Assembly: GCF_007859295.1 (NCBI RefSeq)
Contig: NZ_VOHB01000003.1
Span: forward strand, 248,001 to 312,000
Length of the DNA stretch: 64,000 bases
DNA from: Planococcus sp. CPCC 101016
GTDB taxonomy: Bacteria; Bacillota; Bacilli; Bacillales_A; Planococcaceae
Direction: 5' to 3'
Positions within the stretch are counted from its first letter, which is position 1. Each line of letters opens with the position of its first letter. Shown piece after piece: positions 1 to 8,192 of the stretch. The notes below the pieces were generated by a model. The model was given only the letters and a program-made list of their open reading frames with translations, was not told the origin of the DNA and searched no databases. A program made the position numbers and the translations under genes.

Positions 1-7
1 TTCACTA

Positions 8-59
8 AAAACACCTCCGGAATTGTACACTACGCGTGTACTTAAATCGGAGGTGTTTT
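8..59. terminator. Two-tier inverted repeat, likely bidirectional terminator
   Basis: A perfect 12-bp outer stem (aaaacacctccg at 8-19 with cggaggtgtttt at 48-59) encloses a second short stem (gtaca/tgtac) around 27-43. Both outer ends are A/T rich, so the hairpin can end in a U-tract on either strand. It probably terminates a gene lying upstream of the window. An operator is possible but nothing shows one. Confidence 0.6.
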
Positions 60-239
60 GAGTAGATACAACCAACTGGATAAATCATAAGGATGAAAAT
101 TGCTCCTAGCTGAATCTATTATTTCTTATTCGTCACCAGAGCATCAATTGAGTAACAAAAAAGGAATTCCATACAGGAATTTTCAATCCCCTAGCGAATA
201 CTCCTCTATAGACTGTTTGAACTGGAGGAATGGCGAATC

Positions 240-1004
240 ATGAAAATGAAGACAAAGCTCAAATCGAAACTGTCTCGGACGTTTTCCAGCAATTTCACGA
301 ATGCCTACCAAAAATTCACCATGAGTCATATGACAGAAAACAACAGCATGCCCAAGGCTTTTTTGCAAAAACCCTTGAATCAGTGCAAAGTGGCACTCGT
401 TTCGACCGCCGGTGTTCACTTGAAATCAGACGAGCCGTTTAATGTGGACAATCCAGCTGGAGATCCTTCGTTTCGAATCATTCCGGGAGACATCTCGGAA
501 CAGGAGCTGACCGTTACCCATATCTATTTCGATACCAAGTATGCCAAAACCGATCCATCCATCGTCTTTCCTCTCCAGCAGTTGAGAAAATCCGCGTCGA
601 ATGGAAAAATCGGGTCCGTTTCAGGCATCCATATCGGATTGAACGGTGGCATCCTGGATACGACCATAGCTGAAAAAGACTTTATCCCGAAAGTAGTCGA
701 ACTGTTTCATAATGAAGGAATTGATGCAGCTTTACTGGTACCTGGCTGAGGATCCTGCCACAATGTGCTTGGGCTGTATGCCCGGGCTTTAGAAGCTTCA
801 CAGATTCCAACAGCCATGGTCACTTTGTTTCCGGAAGTCACAGAGAAAGTTGGAGCCCCACGCACACTCCATGTACCCTTTAAAATGGGTCGGCCGTGCG
901 GCGAACCATTCGACTTTGAAACGAGAACAAAAGTGGTGGATCAATTACTTGAACTGTTAACGCTGCCTTCTGGAACCAAACAATTATATCCCGATACGTT
1001 ATAG
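240..1004 (+). CDS. GrdB/PrdB-like reductase, candidate selenoprotein with in-frame UGA
   Basis: Belongs by sequence to the glycine/sarcosine/betaine reductase selenoprotein B family (GrdB/PrdB-like, redox). The frame opens at ATG 240 after ggagg (224-228) and reads to a TGA at 747-749, codon 170. The same frame continues without another stop to 1004, giving 254 residues, close to the usual size of PrdB-type proteins. Family features lie on both sides of the TGA: KVALVSTAGVHLKSD and DPSFRIIP before it, and CHNVLGLYARALEASQIPTA after it. The TGA falls where the family has its redox residue, giving U-x-x-C-H (U170-G-S-C173). Family members without selenium have Cys here. The downstream half has no start or ribosome binding site of its own. 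A hairpin with SECIS geometry follows the TGA. Alternative: a nonsense mutation in a dying gene; that the expected Sec position is hit exactly argues against it. Selenium use requires selA, selB, selC and selD elsewhere. Confidence 0.75.
767..787 (+). promoter_or_regulatory. Candidate bacterial SECIS hairpin
   Basis: Positions 767-774 pair with 780-787 in an 8-bp stem (two G-U pairs) around the loop UGUAU at 775-779. The loop begins 25 nt after the UGA at 747-749 and has G at its second position. This fits the published bacterial SECIS rules of a 16-37 nt distance, a 3-14 nt apical loop and a G among the first two loop bases. It lies inside the coding region, as bacterial SECIS elements do. 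The structure was drawn by eye; function is inferred. Confidence 0.6.
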
Positions 1005-1035
1005 AGACAGGAGGTTTAAACAGCAACCATCAACT

Positions 1036-1089
1036 AAAAAAGGCAGCATCAACAACTTTTTGAGTCGTTAATGCTGCCTTTTCTTTTTT
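1036..1089. terminator. Bidirectional terminator between convergent genes
   Basis: The arms aaaggcagcat and atgctgccttt, extended by an interrupted aac/gtt, form a strong stem followed by T-rich sequence on the plus strand. A-rich sequence in front gives a U-tract on the minus strand. It separates the GrdB-like gene from the oppositely oriented transporter. Confidence 0.85.
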
Positions 1090-1196
1090 TCAATAGTTGT
1101 TGCCGAAAAAGTCATAAGCAGGAAAAAAGATAATAGAGAAATGTTCAGCTCGAAAATTTTTCTATTGAGAGATCTTGTGATTTGAAGCCTACCATT

Positions 1197-2735
1197 TTAT
1201 CGAAGAACTTCTCTTGCTTCTTTTTTGGTTTCTTTCTTTTTAAGCTGGCCAATTCCCAGCTCTTTCGCTTCCACATTAAGGGCTTTGATCAGACTGAAAG
1301 TCATCAAAGCAATAATCATTGAAAATGGGAATGCCACAATAATCATTGTATTCTGCAACGCCTGCAGACCACCTGAGTAAAGAAGAACAAGCGCCGTAGC
1401 TGACAAGAAGACGCCCCAGATCATTTTCACTGTATTGCTCGGGCTGAGTGAACCGTTAGACGTCATCATCCCAAGAACAAATGTCCCTGAATCAGCAGAT
1501 GTGACAAAGAATGTAATGATGATTAGAATGGTTAAAATCGATAGAGCTAAACCGAATGGATATTGTTCCAATAACCCAAAGAGTGAAGCTTCCAGCGGCA
1601 ATGCCGAAATTACGGCAGCTCCCGTTCTTTCTGCTACAATCGCTGCACTGCCGAATGTCGAGAACCAAATGAACCCGATGAGTGACGGCACCAGCAATAC
1701 GTAAACGACAAATTCCCGGATTGTTCTGCCTCTTGATACACGGGCAATGAAAATACCGACAAACGGTGACCACGCGATCCACCATGACCAATAAAAAATC
1801 GTCCAACCATTGATCCACGCACGTCCTTCTTCATTCATTGGAGCCATCCGCAAGCTCATATTGACAAATGTCTGGACATAGCTACCGAGGCTATCCGTAA
1901 ATAAATTCAAGGTAAACATTGTCGGACCAAAAATCAGCACACAGATGAACAAAAGAGCCGTCAAGCCCATATTCGTGTTGCTTAAAATCTTTATTCCTTT
2001 TTTGAGGCCGGTTAATGCTGAAAGTGAAAACAACACTGTCAGCACGACCACGATCACGACTTGGACTCCAAAATTGGATGGAATACCAAACAGATAAGAC
2101 AAGCCGCTATTGATTTGCGCGGTACCGAAACCAAGCGTGGTCGCTACACCGATGACAGTTGAAACAACCGCCACGACATCAATGGTTTTCCCGAGTAATC
2201 CATCAACGCGATCGCCAAGAAGCGGGCGCAATGTCTTACTGATCAACATCAGTTCACCTTTTCTGAACGTAAAGTAAGCGACTGCCAGTCCGACAATTCC
2301 ATAGATGGCCCATGCGTGAATGCCCCAATGGAAAAATGTGTACCGCATAGCGTCCTTGACTGCTTGGTCGGTTCCCGTTACGCCGGTTGGCGAACTGATT
2401 GCGTAATGGCTGATTGGTTCAGCCGTCCCATAAAAAATCAATCCGATGCCGACGCCGGCACTGAAAATCATCGCAATCCAAGTTGGGCGTGAAAACTCAG
2501 GTTGTTCATCCTGTTTCCCGAGCTTAATCCGACCAACCGGGCTGAATAAAAGATAAAAACAAACTACCACAAAAAATCCAACCACCAATAAATAGTACCA
2601 GCCGAACTTGGCTGTGATAAAAGCCTGCATATTGCCGGTCACTTGCTCTAGCGCATTTGGCATGGTGATACCAAACGTGACAAGCACAATCATAATTGCT
2701 ATCGAACTAAAAAAAACACCTGAAACTTTTTTCAT
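1197..2735 (-). CDS. BCCT family betaine/carnitine/choline-type transporter
   Basis: A secondary transporter of the betaine/carnitine/choline family (OpuD/BetP-like) that imports quaternary ammonium osmolytes across the cytoplasmic membrane by cation symport. The 512 residues carry about 12 hydrophobic helices. The family glycine-rich stretch GVGIGLIFYGTAEP lies near residue 95. The tryptophan-rich substrate-site segment FYWSWWIAWSPFVGIF is near 310 and is followed by the conserved ARVSRGRTIREF. The length is typical and the C-terminal tail is short and basic. The gene is monocistronic and convergent with the GrdB-like gene. The exact substrate cannot be read from sequence; glycine betaine is the best guess. 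The ribosome binding site (gggag) sits rather far from the ATG. Confidence 0.92.
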   Translation of the reverse strand: MKKVSGVFFSSIAIMIVLVTFGITMPNALEQVTGNMQAFITAKFGWYYLLVVGFFVVVCFYLLFSPVGRIKLGKQDEQPEFSRPTWIAMIFSAGVGIGLIFYGTAEPISHYAISSPTGVTGTDQAVKDAMRYTFFHWGIHAWAIYGIVGLAVAYFTFRKGELMLISKTLRPLLGDRVDGLLGKTIDVVAVVSTVIGVATTLGFGTAQINSGLSYLFGIPSNFGVQVVIVVVLTVLFSLSALTGLKKGIKILSNTNMGLTALLFICVLIFGPTMFTLNLFTDSLGSYVQTFVNMSLRMAPMNEEGRAWINGWTIFYWSWWIAWSPFVGIFIARVSRGRTIREFVVYVLLVPSLIGFIWFSTFGSAAIVAERTGAAVISALPLEASLFGLLEQYPFGLALSILTILIIITFFVTSADSGTFVLGMMTSNGSLSPSNTVKMIWGVFLSATALVLLYSGGLQALQNTMIIVAFPFSMIIALMTFSLIKALNVEAKELGIGQLKKKETKKEAREVLR

Positions 2736-3511
2736 ATTAAAGTATAGCTCCCGTCTAAAATTATTAGCGGCGGGTTTACTTCAATTGGATAACACACTTA
2801 ACCATGCAAAACCAATATAACTCAACTTTTTTTCATGAAGCAATTGCATTGAACCCATTAAACTGTTTCAGTCAACTAACTGACCTGAACAGCCTTCCAC
2901 TTAACTAGTCGTTCTTAAAACCTGTCATATCAACCTCTTTTCCTGCTTATGTACACTGAAAACGAATGGTATTTTGTCAGCCAAAACCATCCTTTTCCTT
3001 ATCCATGTCATTTTATTTTCCGAGCTAACTATTAAGTATACACGATTTTCATCATCATTTCATCTTCCCTAGCTAAATCAGACCTAAACTGCCGAAAAAT
3101 TCTGACCAACTGAACAGCAATTCCTTACTGCTTTTTCGCTTCTTGTGCTCTTGATTCAAGCTCATTTAGAGAACCACTTATTTAGAATTGCTGTTTTCAA
3201 GAAATTTGTTCCAGTTAATAAAAAACTAAAAAAACCACACCTAACTGTTAATGCAGCAGGCGCAGTAATGGACAGAATCCCCACTTTTATATGTCGCGGC
3301 GTTAAAAGAGCGCAGCTGCAATCCAAGCCTTCCACGTCTTTCCCTTTAAACCGCTTATCCATCTGTTTTTTTTGAGTTGTGCATCGACTGGATAAACGCT
3401 CCGTTCTGTTGATTTTATCACCAACCGTTCCAGCAGCATCCTCCTTTTTTAACCATCTTGCGTGACACCTTCAATACCAAATCCCCTTTTACACTCTTTC
3501 AATACCAAAAA
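2736..3511. other. Intergenic stretch, no secure gene
   Basis: About 775 bases between the transporter start and the 3' end of the aspartate dehydrogenase gene. It must hold the transporter promoter. On the minus strand around 3300-3440 there is a 45-codon frame starting MLLERLVIKST and ending KTWKAWIAAALF, but its aaggagg directly abuts the ATG. I cannot tell a small gene from a remnant. Confidence 0.4.
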
Positions 3512-4290
3512 TCAGTTGCTAATTCTCAAAGCTTTATCTTTATTCTGCAATACGGCTAAAATACTCAATGCCGCGAGAAGATTCGTTTTCGGGTTTTCTG
3601 GCATCGGATGGTTTTCGACTTGCAGCTGCATCTTGCCGAAATCCCCTTCTGCTTCGATGGTTTGGGTGTTTTGTTCAATGGCCGGATCAACGATGATGCG
3701 CATTTTCGTTTTTTCAATTCCAACGCTTGCCAATGCAAGCGTCATCGCTACGTTGATGTTCTTCGGAAATTGTTCGACCGCGTCTCCTCCCGTACCTTCG
3801 AATATTACTTTCTCTTCTTCTGTTTCCATGCCAAGCAACGCCGATGATTTTTTGGTCGTCAGCTGGACTCGCGCTAAGCCGCCAGCCGCTTTCACCGACT
3901 GCAGGACGTCGAGTCCCCCACAGCACTAGACGGCAAGAAGATAGTAGTTTCTGCAGACTCTGCTAAGCTTGTGACTTTATCCAAAAAATTCGCATCTTTA
4001 AACACACCAATGCTGCTGACAACGAGGTCTTTCTTATGGTCAACTACCTCTTTCAGATAGAGCCGAGCCGCTTCCACAGTAGCGGCTTCTACGACGATAT
4101 CAAGCGGCAATTTCATATATGCTTGAAAATCCGTGTAAAAATCGGCTCCAAACTGCTCACTTAACCGATGGCCCGCTTCTTGATTGCGTCCGAAAACTGC
4201 AGTTATTCTTCCGTTAGTCATCTGTTTGGAATTCACTTGTTCCAGTAAGTACATGGCAATATTGCCTGTTCCGATAATTCCAATATTCAT
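3512..4290 (-). pseudogene. nadX: Aspartate dehydrogenase, broken by a 1-base frameshift
   Basis: L-aspartate dehydrogenase (NadX/AspDH type) oxidises aspartate to iminoaspartate with NAD(P), feeding NAD synthesis or aspartate breakdown. The first part (4290 down to about 3892) begins MNIGIIGTGNIAMYLLEQ, a Rossmann GxGxxA/G motif, and carries VVEAATVEAARLY and VVSSIGVF. The second part (3895-3512) resumes with MKAAGGLARVQLTTKKS and NINVAMTLALASVG, the C-terminal catalytic/dimer region. The family junction should read PSSAVGGLDVLQSVKAAGG. The second and third codon frames supply this if one G is restored in the run complementary to ccccc at 3915-3919. The start is the ATG at 4290 preceded by GAGGAGG; a GTG 15 bases upstream is part of the ribosome binding site. 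This is either a real decay event or a homopolymer sequencing error. Confidence 0.85.
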
Positions 4291-4305
4291 GGTTTTCCTC
4301 CTCAC

Positions 4306-4653
4306 GTAATTGAATAAAATCTCTATAGCCTTTACTTGTTGTTATGCCGCTAAATTATCAAACTTCTGTTTTTTAAATTTGATCTATTAGGGTATATGAT
4401 ACCTATAAGAAAAGTAAAACCCGCCGATTCGTCAATTCAGAGCCAAATTATTCTTCATCCTTTTTCTATTTCTCCAAAAGTTCATACTTCCTCTTCTTTA
4501 TAACCTTGCAGTGAGCATTTACTGCTCACCATAAAAATATATTCTGCCGGATTTCATACACTATAGGATGGTGTACTTTGTACATGGGCTTTCTCTTAGG
4601 AAGCACTAACATTCGTAAATAGGAATAAAACAAAAACCCGCTCTCTCTTTCTC
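4306..4653. other. Intergenic stretch between divergent genes
   Basis: About 390 bases in all (to the start at 4693), AT rich, between the minus-strand dehydrogenase and the plus-strand protease. It should hold two divergent promoters. I see no repeat, hairpin or coding remnant that I can support. Confidence 0.4.
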
Positions 4654-4692
4654 ATGGACGCAGTCAGTCTAAAACGAAAGGCGGTGCTAAGG

Positions 4693-5514
4693 ATGTTCGA
4701 GGAAAAGAGATCTCGTTTTGTACTTGGCTGGATGACGGGCGCATCCATTGTCGTGATCTTTATCCTGCTGCAAATGACAGGAAACGTACTCCTCATCAGC
4801 GTTGCCATGCAATTGGTCTTCTATATCGTCTTGCCCTTATGGCTTTGCAGTTACCATTTAAAAAAGCGCGGTGTGAAACTGCGCCAAGTCTTTTTCTTCC
4901 GGGGCACAGCGCGTTGGCTGCTTCCGGTGCTTGGGCTCACCGTGCTGGTATTGGCGTTTTCTATGAGCATCTACTGGCTGTTGTTGCGGGCGCTTATGTC
5001 CGTTGCCCCGACTGCTGTCGAGTTTGCGCTCACCCCGCAGCAACTCCCTGACGCGCTATGGTACTTGGTCGCGACCGGCTTCATTTTAGCGGTCATCGCG
5101 CCGATTGCGGAAGAATTCGTGTTCCGCGGGCTACTCCTGACTCGGCTGATCGCGACCTTCGGCTTCTGGAATGGGATCGGCATGTCGAGTCTGATTTTTG
5201 GCATCTTCCACATCAACTTTTTCGGTGCCTTCCTATTTGCAGTAGTAGCGTCGCTGCTGTATTTAAAGACCGGCAATTTGCTCGTGCCGATTTTGCTGCA
5301 TATCGCCAATAACGTGGTCGCCATGTACCAAAGTTTCGTCAATCCGTCTTTTCCAAAATGGCTGATGGTGACAAGTATCGACGACCTCTACGCGAAAAGT
5401 CTGCCGAACCTTATGGTGCTGATGATAAGCTTGGCGTTTTTGTTATTCATTATTATTCAGCTCGCTCGAGGCGCAGAAAACAAGATAGCAGAAGACCATA
5501 GCCTTTTGAAATGA
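4693..5514 (+). CDS. CPBP family intramembrane metalloprotease
   Basis: A polytopic membrane protein of the CAAX protease/bacteriocin-processing (CPBP, Abi) family, whose members cleave peptides within the membrane or confer bacteriocin self-immunity. The protein has 273 residues with about eight hydrophobic segments. The catalytic motifs are all present: EEFVFRG (Glu140, Glu141, Arg145), the second-motif histidine in GIFHINFF (His173) and HIANN (His203). The start at 4693 is chosen because aaaggcgg lies 8 bases upstream. An in-frame ATG at 4654 has only pyrimidine-rich sequence before it. The gene stands alone between two unrelated genes, so its substrate is unknown. Confidence 0.88.
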   Translation: MFEEKRSRFVLGWMTGASIVVIFILLQMTGNVLLISVAMQLVFYIVLPLWLCSYHLKKRGVKLRQVFFFRGTARWLLPVLGLTVLVLAFSMSIYWLLLRALMSVAPTAVEFALTPQQLPDALWYLVATGFILAVIAPIAEEFVFRGLLLTRLIATFGFWNGIGMSSLIFGIFHINFFGAFLFAVVASLLYLKTGNLLVPILLHIANNVVAMYQSFVNPSFPKWLMVTSIDDLYAKSLPNLMVLMISLAFLLFIIIQLARGAENKIAEDHSLLK

Positions 5515-5682
5515 ATTCCTACTGCTGTGGAAGAAGCGGTTGCATTAAAAGAATTCCTTCCTGAATACTGAATAATTGAATTCAGACTTTTATAAAGCAG
5601 AACGATGAGTGCCCTCCTGCCAACGTTTACCTCTATTTCATACCGGGAATACAACTAAAAACAACTTATGAGGGGGATTACA

Positions 5683-5880
5683 ATGAGCGATCACCAATCA
5701 TCTGAACAAGAAGCGAACATTAAAAAAATGAATGAACTCCTTGAAGAAAAAAACAAGGAAACTTCAGACCAACAAGATTTCACCCAACAAGAACAAAAAA
5801 ACCAATCGGTAAAAGATAGTGCGCGCATCCCGGATGAAAACAATAAGTTCACCAACAAAAACAATAACCGGACGCCTTAA
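5683..5880 (+). CDS. Small hydrophilic Gln/Asn/Glu-rich protein
   Basis: A 65-residue protein beginning MSDHQSSEQEANIKKMNELL. It is almost entirely polar (Q, N, E, K, D), with no signal peptide and no membrane segment. The N-terminal half could form an amphipathic or coiled helix; the C-terminal part looks disordered and ends NNRTP. The start at 5683 is chosen because gaggggg lies 6-7 bases before it; the ATG at 5668 overlaps that site. I do not recognise a family. The strong ribosome binding site and a following terminator support a real gene. The composition resembles small stress- or spore-associated proteins of Bacillales, but that is only an impression. Confidence 0.65.
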   Translation: MSDHQSSEQEANIKKMNELLEEKNKETSDQQDFTQQEQKNQSVKDSARIPDENNKFTNKNNNRTP

Positions 5881-5953
5881 TCGTCTCGTTTGTTTAATTG
5901 CTAAATACCCATTTGAGGAGCGGGTTCCGTCTTCTATCGAAAATTTATAACGT

Positions 5954-5995
5954 AAAAACGACCAGCAAATTAAGATGGATTTGCTGGTCGTTTTT
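5954..5995 (+). terminator. Rho-independent terminator
   Basis: A long stem (aaaaacgaccagcaaat with atttgctggtcgttttt) around an 8-base loop, ending in TTTTT. It sits just downstream of the small hydrophilic protein gene and could work in both directions. Confidence 0.9.
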
Positions 5996-6067
5996 ATTAA
6001 CTTCTAAGGAGCATATGGAAAACTGGTGAGGACAGCTGCTCAAATCCATTTTGAAAGAAGGGTTACA

Positions 6068-6997
6068 ATGGCGCATTTTATAATGCTGATTGGCCTGCCC
6101 GGAAGCGGAAAAACCACGTATGCCCGCAGTCTACTCCAAAGTGATAAGCGATGGATACATCTCTCGTCTGATGAAATTGCACAAAGAAACCGCCTGTCAT
6201 GCAATTCCACCAACAACCAAAATACATTTGAAGCAATGTACCAGGAAACGGCTTTTCACTTGGAAAATGGAAATAATGTCATTTACGATGCAACAAACTT
6301 AGCCTCAAAGAGAAGAAAAAGCCTCTTGAACAGAATTGAAAAATTCCAGCCCGAAACAGAGGCCCTTGTATTTCTCACGCCCTATAAAGTTTTGAAGTCT
6401 CGCAATAGCCTGCGGCAAGATAAGGAGCGCGTCCCGGATTCTGTTATGGAGCGCTACATCCGCGCCTTTCAATTGCCTAGAAAAGATGAAAAGTTCAATT
6501 CCATCCGAATCCTATCCAACCCGCCGCTTGCCGGAATACACCCTGCAAAGCTTAAAGAACAAGCTTTTTCCTATGAGGAAAGCGAGGCTTTTTTTCGTAG
6601 CTTTAAAGAAACCAAGCCTATGACAGAAACTGCAGAAATGCGCGCCATTCTCCAACAAACTTGTAAAATGATAAAAGAAATCAAAAAAGAAGTTCCGGAT
6701 ACTGATGAACAGGAACTTCTTTCTTGGGTACTGTTACTGCACGGAATCGGCAAAGCATATACCAGGAAAAATCTGCCGATTGAACAAGATAATTTCTATG
6801 GCTACGAACATGTCAGTATGTACCTTGCTTATCCGGTTCTACTGGCTCTCGAATTTCCATTGCGATTGATCTATGATGTGTTGCTGCTGATAGACGAATA
6901 CGAAATCGGCAAGGAATTAAAACGTGGAAAAGTGAAGCGGCGAATCGGTTTAGACAATTATGAACGACTGGAAAAACTATGGAGAATCACCGGTTGA
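6068..6997 (+). CDS. P-loop kinase-like ATPase with HD-like C-terminal part
   Basis: A 309-residue soluble protein. The N-terminal half is a P-loop nucleotide kinase of the polynucleotide kinase/zeta-toxin-like AAA_33 type. Walker A GLPGSGKTTYARSLL is at about residues 9-23, HLSSDEIAQRNRL follows near 35, and the Walker B-like VIYDATNLASKRRKSLL is near 77. The C-terminal third contains LLSWVLLLHGIGKAYTRKN, which resembles a degenerate HD-type metal site (the usual HD pair is HG here). This two-part layout recalls bacterial RNA or nucleotide repair and modification enzymes, but the substrate cannot be named. Start: ATG 6068 with agaaggg five bases upstream; the longer frame from 6026 has no site. 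Confidence 0.7.
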   Translation: MAHFIMLIGLPGSGKTTYARSLLQSDKRWIHLSSDEIAQRNRLSCNSTNNQNTFEAMYQETAFHLENGNNVIYDATNLASKRRKSLLNRIEKFQPETEALVFLTPYKVLKSRNSLRQDKERVPDSVMERYIRAFQLPRKDEKFNSIRILSNPPLAGIHPAKLKEQAFSYEESEAFFRSFKETKPMTETAEMRAILQQTCKMIKEIKKEVPDTDEQELLSWVLLLHGIGKAYTRKNLPIEQDNFYGYEHVSMYLAYPVLLALEFPLRLIYDVLLLIDEYEIGKELKRGKVKRRIGLDNYERLEKLWRITG

Positions 6998-7096
6998 ATC
7001 CACTTTGGTTATGCTTCAGGATTGACGGATAGTTCCCGATTTTCCAACTCACTGACTTGATCTACCCCTGCGTTTTCTCCGCTTCATTTTCGATCC

Positions 7097-7378
7097 TTAA
7101 CTATCTGATTTCAAATCCGCCCAAAGCAAACCCCATTCATGAATTTCATAATTCCTTGCACCGCTCTCAACATAGGGATCTTTTTGGACAAGAGCCTCGC
7201 AATCTTCATACGTTTCAGCATTGAATATCACCAAACCGCCTGAACCGTCGGTAAATCGGCCAAATGCCGATACATGGCCGGCTTGCTTCATCCCATCTAG
7301 GAATTCCAAATGTGCGGGTCTGACCAGATTTGATTTTTCCTGATCCACTAAAGGTAAAAGAACTGCGTAATAACTCAT
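7097..7378 (-). CDS. YciI family protein
   Basis: A 93-residue dimeric alpha-beta barrel-type protein of the YCII family: MSYYAVLLPLVDQEKSN, RPAHLEFLDGMKQAGHV, FGRFTDGSGGLVIFNAE, DPYVESGARNYEIHEW. The conserved His in RPAHLEFL and the Asp in KDPYV are those proposed as the active pair in the family, whose reaction is mostly unknown. The start at 7378 is chosen because gaaaaggggg precedes it by about 9 bases. The frame is open further upstream only because it overlaps the end of the DinB gene. It lies 36 bases downstream of the DinB/YfiT gene in the same direction, so the two are probably co-transcribed. Confidence 0.85.
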   Translation of the reverse strand: MSYYAVLLPLVDQEKSNLVRPAHLEFLDGMKQAGHVSAFGRFTDGSGGLVIFNAETYEDCEALVQKDPYVESGARNYEIHEWGLLWADLKSDS

Positions 7379-7413
7379 TTGATTGATTTCCCCCTTTTCA
7401 ATACTGGTATGCT

Positions 7414-7923
7414 TTAGTTTTTCAAGGCAAGCTTTATATGTTTCAAATGATGCTCTTCGTGCCAGCACAGCTTCGCTAACTTTGTAGCGACACTAATTTC
7501 GCCATTTGTTTCGTGAGTGAAGACACGATCTAACTGTTCTTTCTCCACATGCTGCCCAAGTGCCACAATTCGTTCGTTTAGCCCTTCAAGCATCCGGATT
7601 GAACTTTCTACCGGCAGCTTGTTGTCCGGGAGTGCCACCCATTTTTCTTGATCAAAAGCAGGAACTGTGGGATTGTCTTCCGTCAATGCCAGTTTCAGGC
7701 GCTGATACATATTCAATTGCGAATCCGCAATGTGGTGGACCAGCTGGCGGACGGTCCAGCTGCCTTCTCTGTACGTCTTGCCCAATTGCTCTTCGTCCAA
7801 CTTATCGACCGCTTCCCTCAACCGCACGGTATAATCTTCGATTTTCCCGAGCCACTCCTGGATATGTTCAGCTTTCACGTTGTCAGGAACCTGTAATGGT
7901 CCAATAGGAAATTTCACATCCAT
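7414..7923 (-). CDS. DinB/YfiT family putative metal-dependent transferase
   Basis: 169 residues of the DinB four-helix superfamily, closest to YfiT/BstA-like bacillithiol-dependent transferases that act in thiol-dependent detoxification. The metal-binding triad is visible: the HHIADS histidine near residue 65, and two histidines of WHEEHHLKHI near 155-162. The conserved SWTVRQLVHHIADS precedes the first. The N-terminal MDVKFPIGPLQVPDNV is typical of YfiT. The length matches the family. The gene is first in a two-gene unit with the YciI protein. Metal and thiol partner are inferred from the family only. Confidence 0.88.
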   Translation of the reverse strand: MDVKFPIGPLQVPDNVKAEHIQEWLGKIEDYTVRLREAVDKLDEEQLGKTYREGSWTVRQLVHHIADSQLNMYQRLKLALTEDNPTVPAFDQEKWVALPDNKLPVESSIRMLEGLNERIVALGQHVEKEQLDRVFTHETNGEISVATKLAKLCWHEEHHLKHIKLALKN

Positions 7924-8146
7924 TTTTCCAGCCTCTTTTCCTTAACCATATTGGTGGGCGATGGTATTTACGCTTAATATATCAATGGGATCGGGTTTTG
8001 TAAACTGGCAGAGGGGATTCAAATCCCGATTACAGCATTCCTTCTTCGTATCACAATAAAGATGATGGGACTTGTTTTGTAATCCTGAATAAAACATAAG
8101 AATTGCTGGTGGAATGATTTCTATTCATCGAAAAGGGAAATTATTG

Positions 8147-8183
8147 AAAAAAAGACACACTCTTACATTGTAAAGAGTGAGTC
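8147..8183 (-). terminator. Terminator of the methyltransferase gene
   Basis: Read on the minus strand, GACTCACTCTT pairs with AAGAGTGTGTC (one T-T mismatch) and is followed by seven T. It begins about ten bases after the stop codon of the BHMT-like gene. Confidence 0.85.
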
Positions 8184-8192
8184 CCTATATGC

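Noticed and set aside
765-1004. Second half of the GrdB-like gene as a separate 79-residue gene starting at GTG 765
   Set aside because: No ribosome binding site, continuity of frame with the first half, and family similarity running across the TGA.
3145-3375. Open frames on both strands between the transporter and the aspartate dehydrogenase gene
   Set aside because: No ribosome binding site, no family pattern, and mutually overlapping frames of similar length; probably chance or an old remnant.
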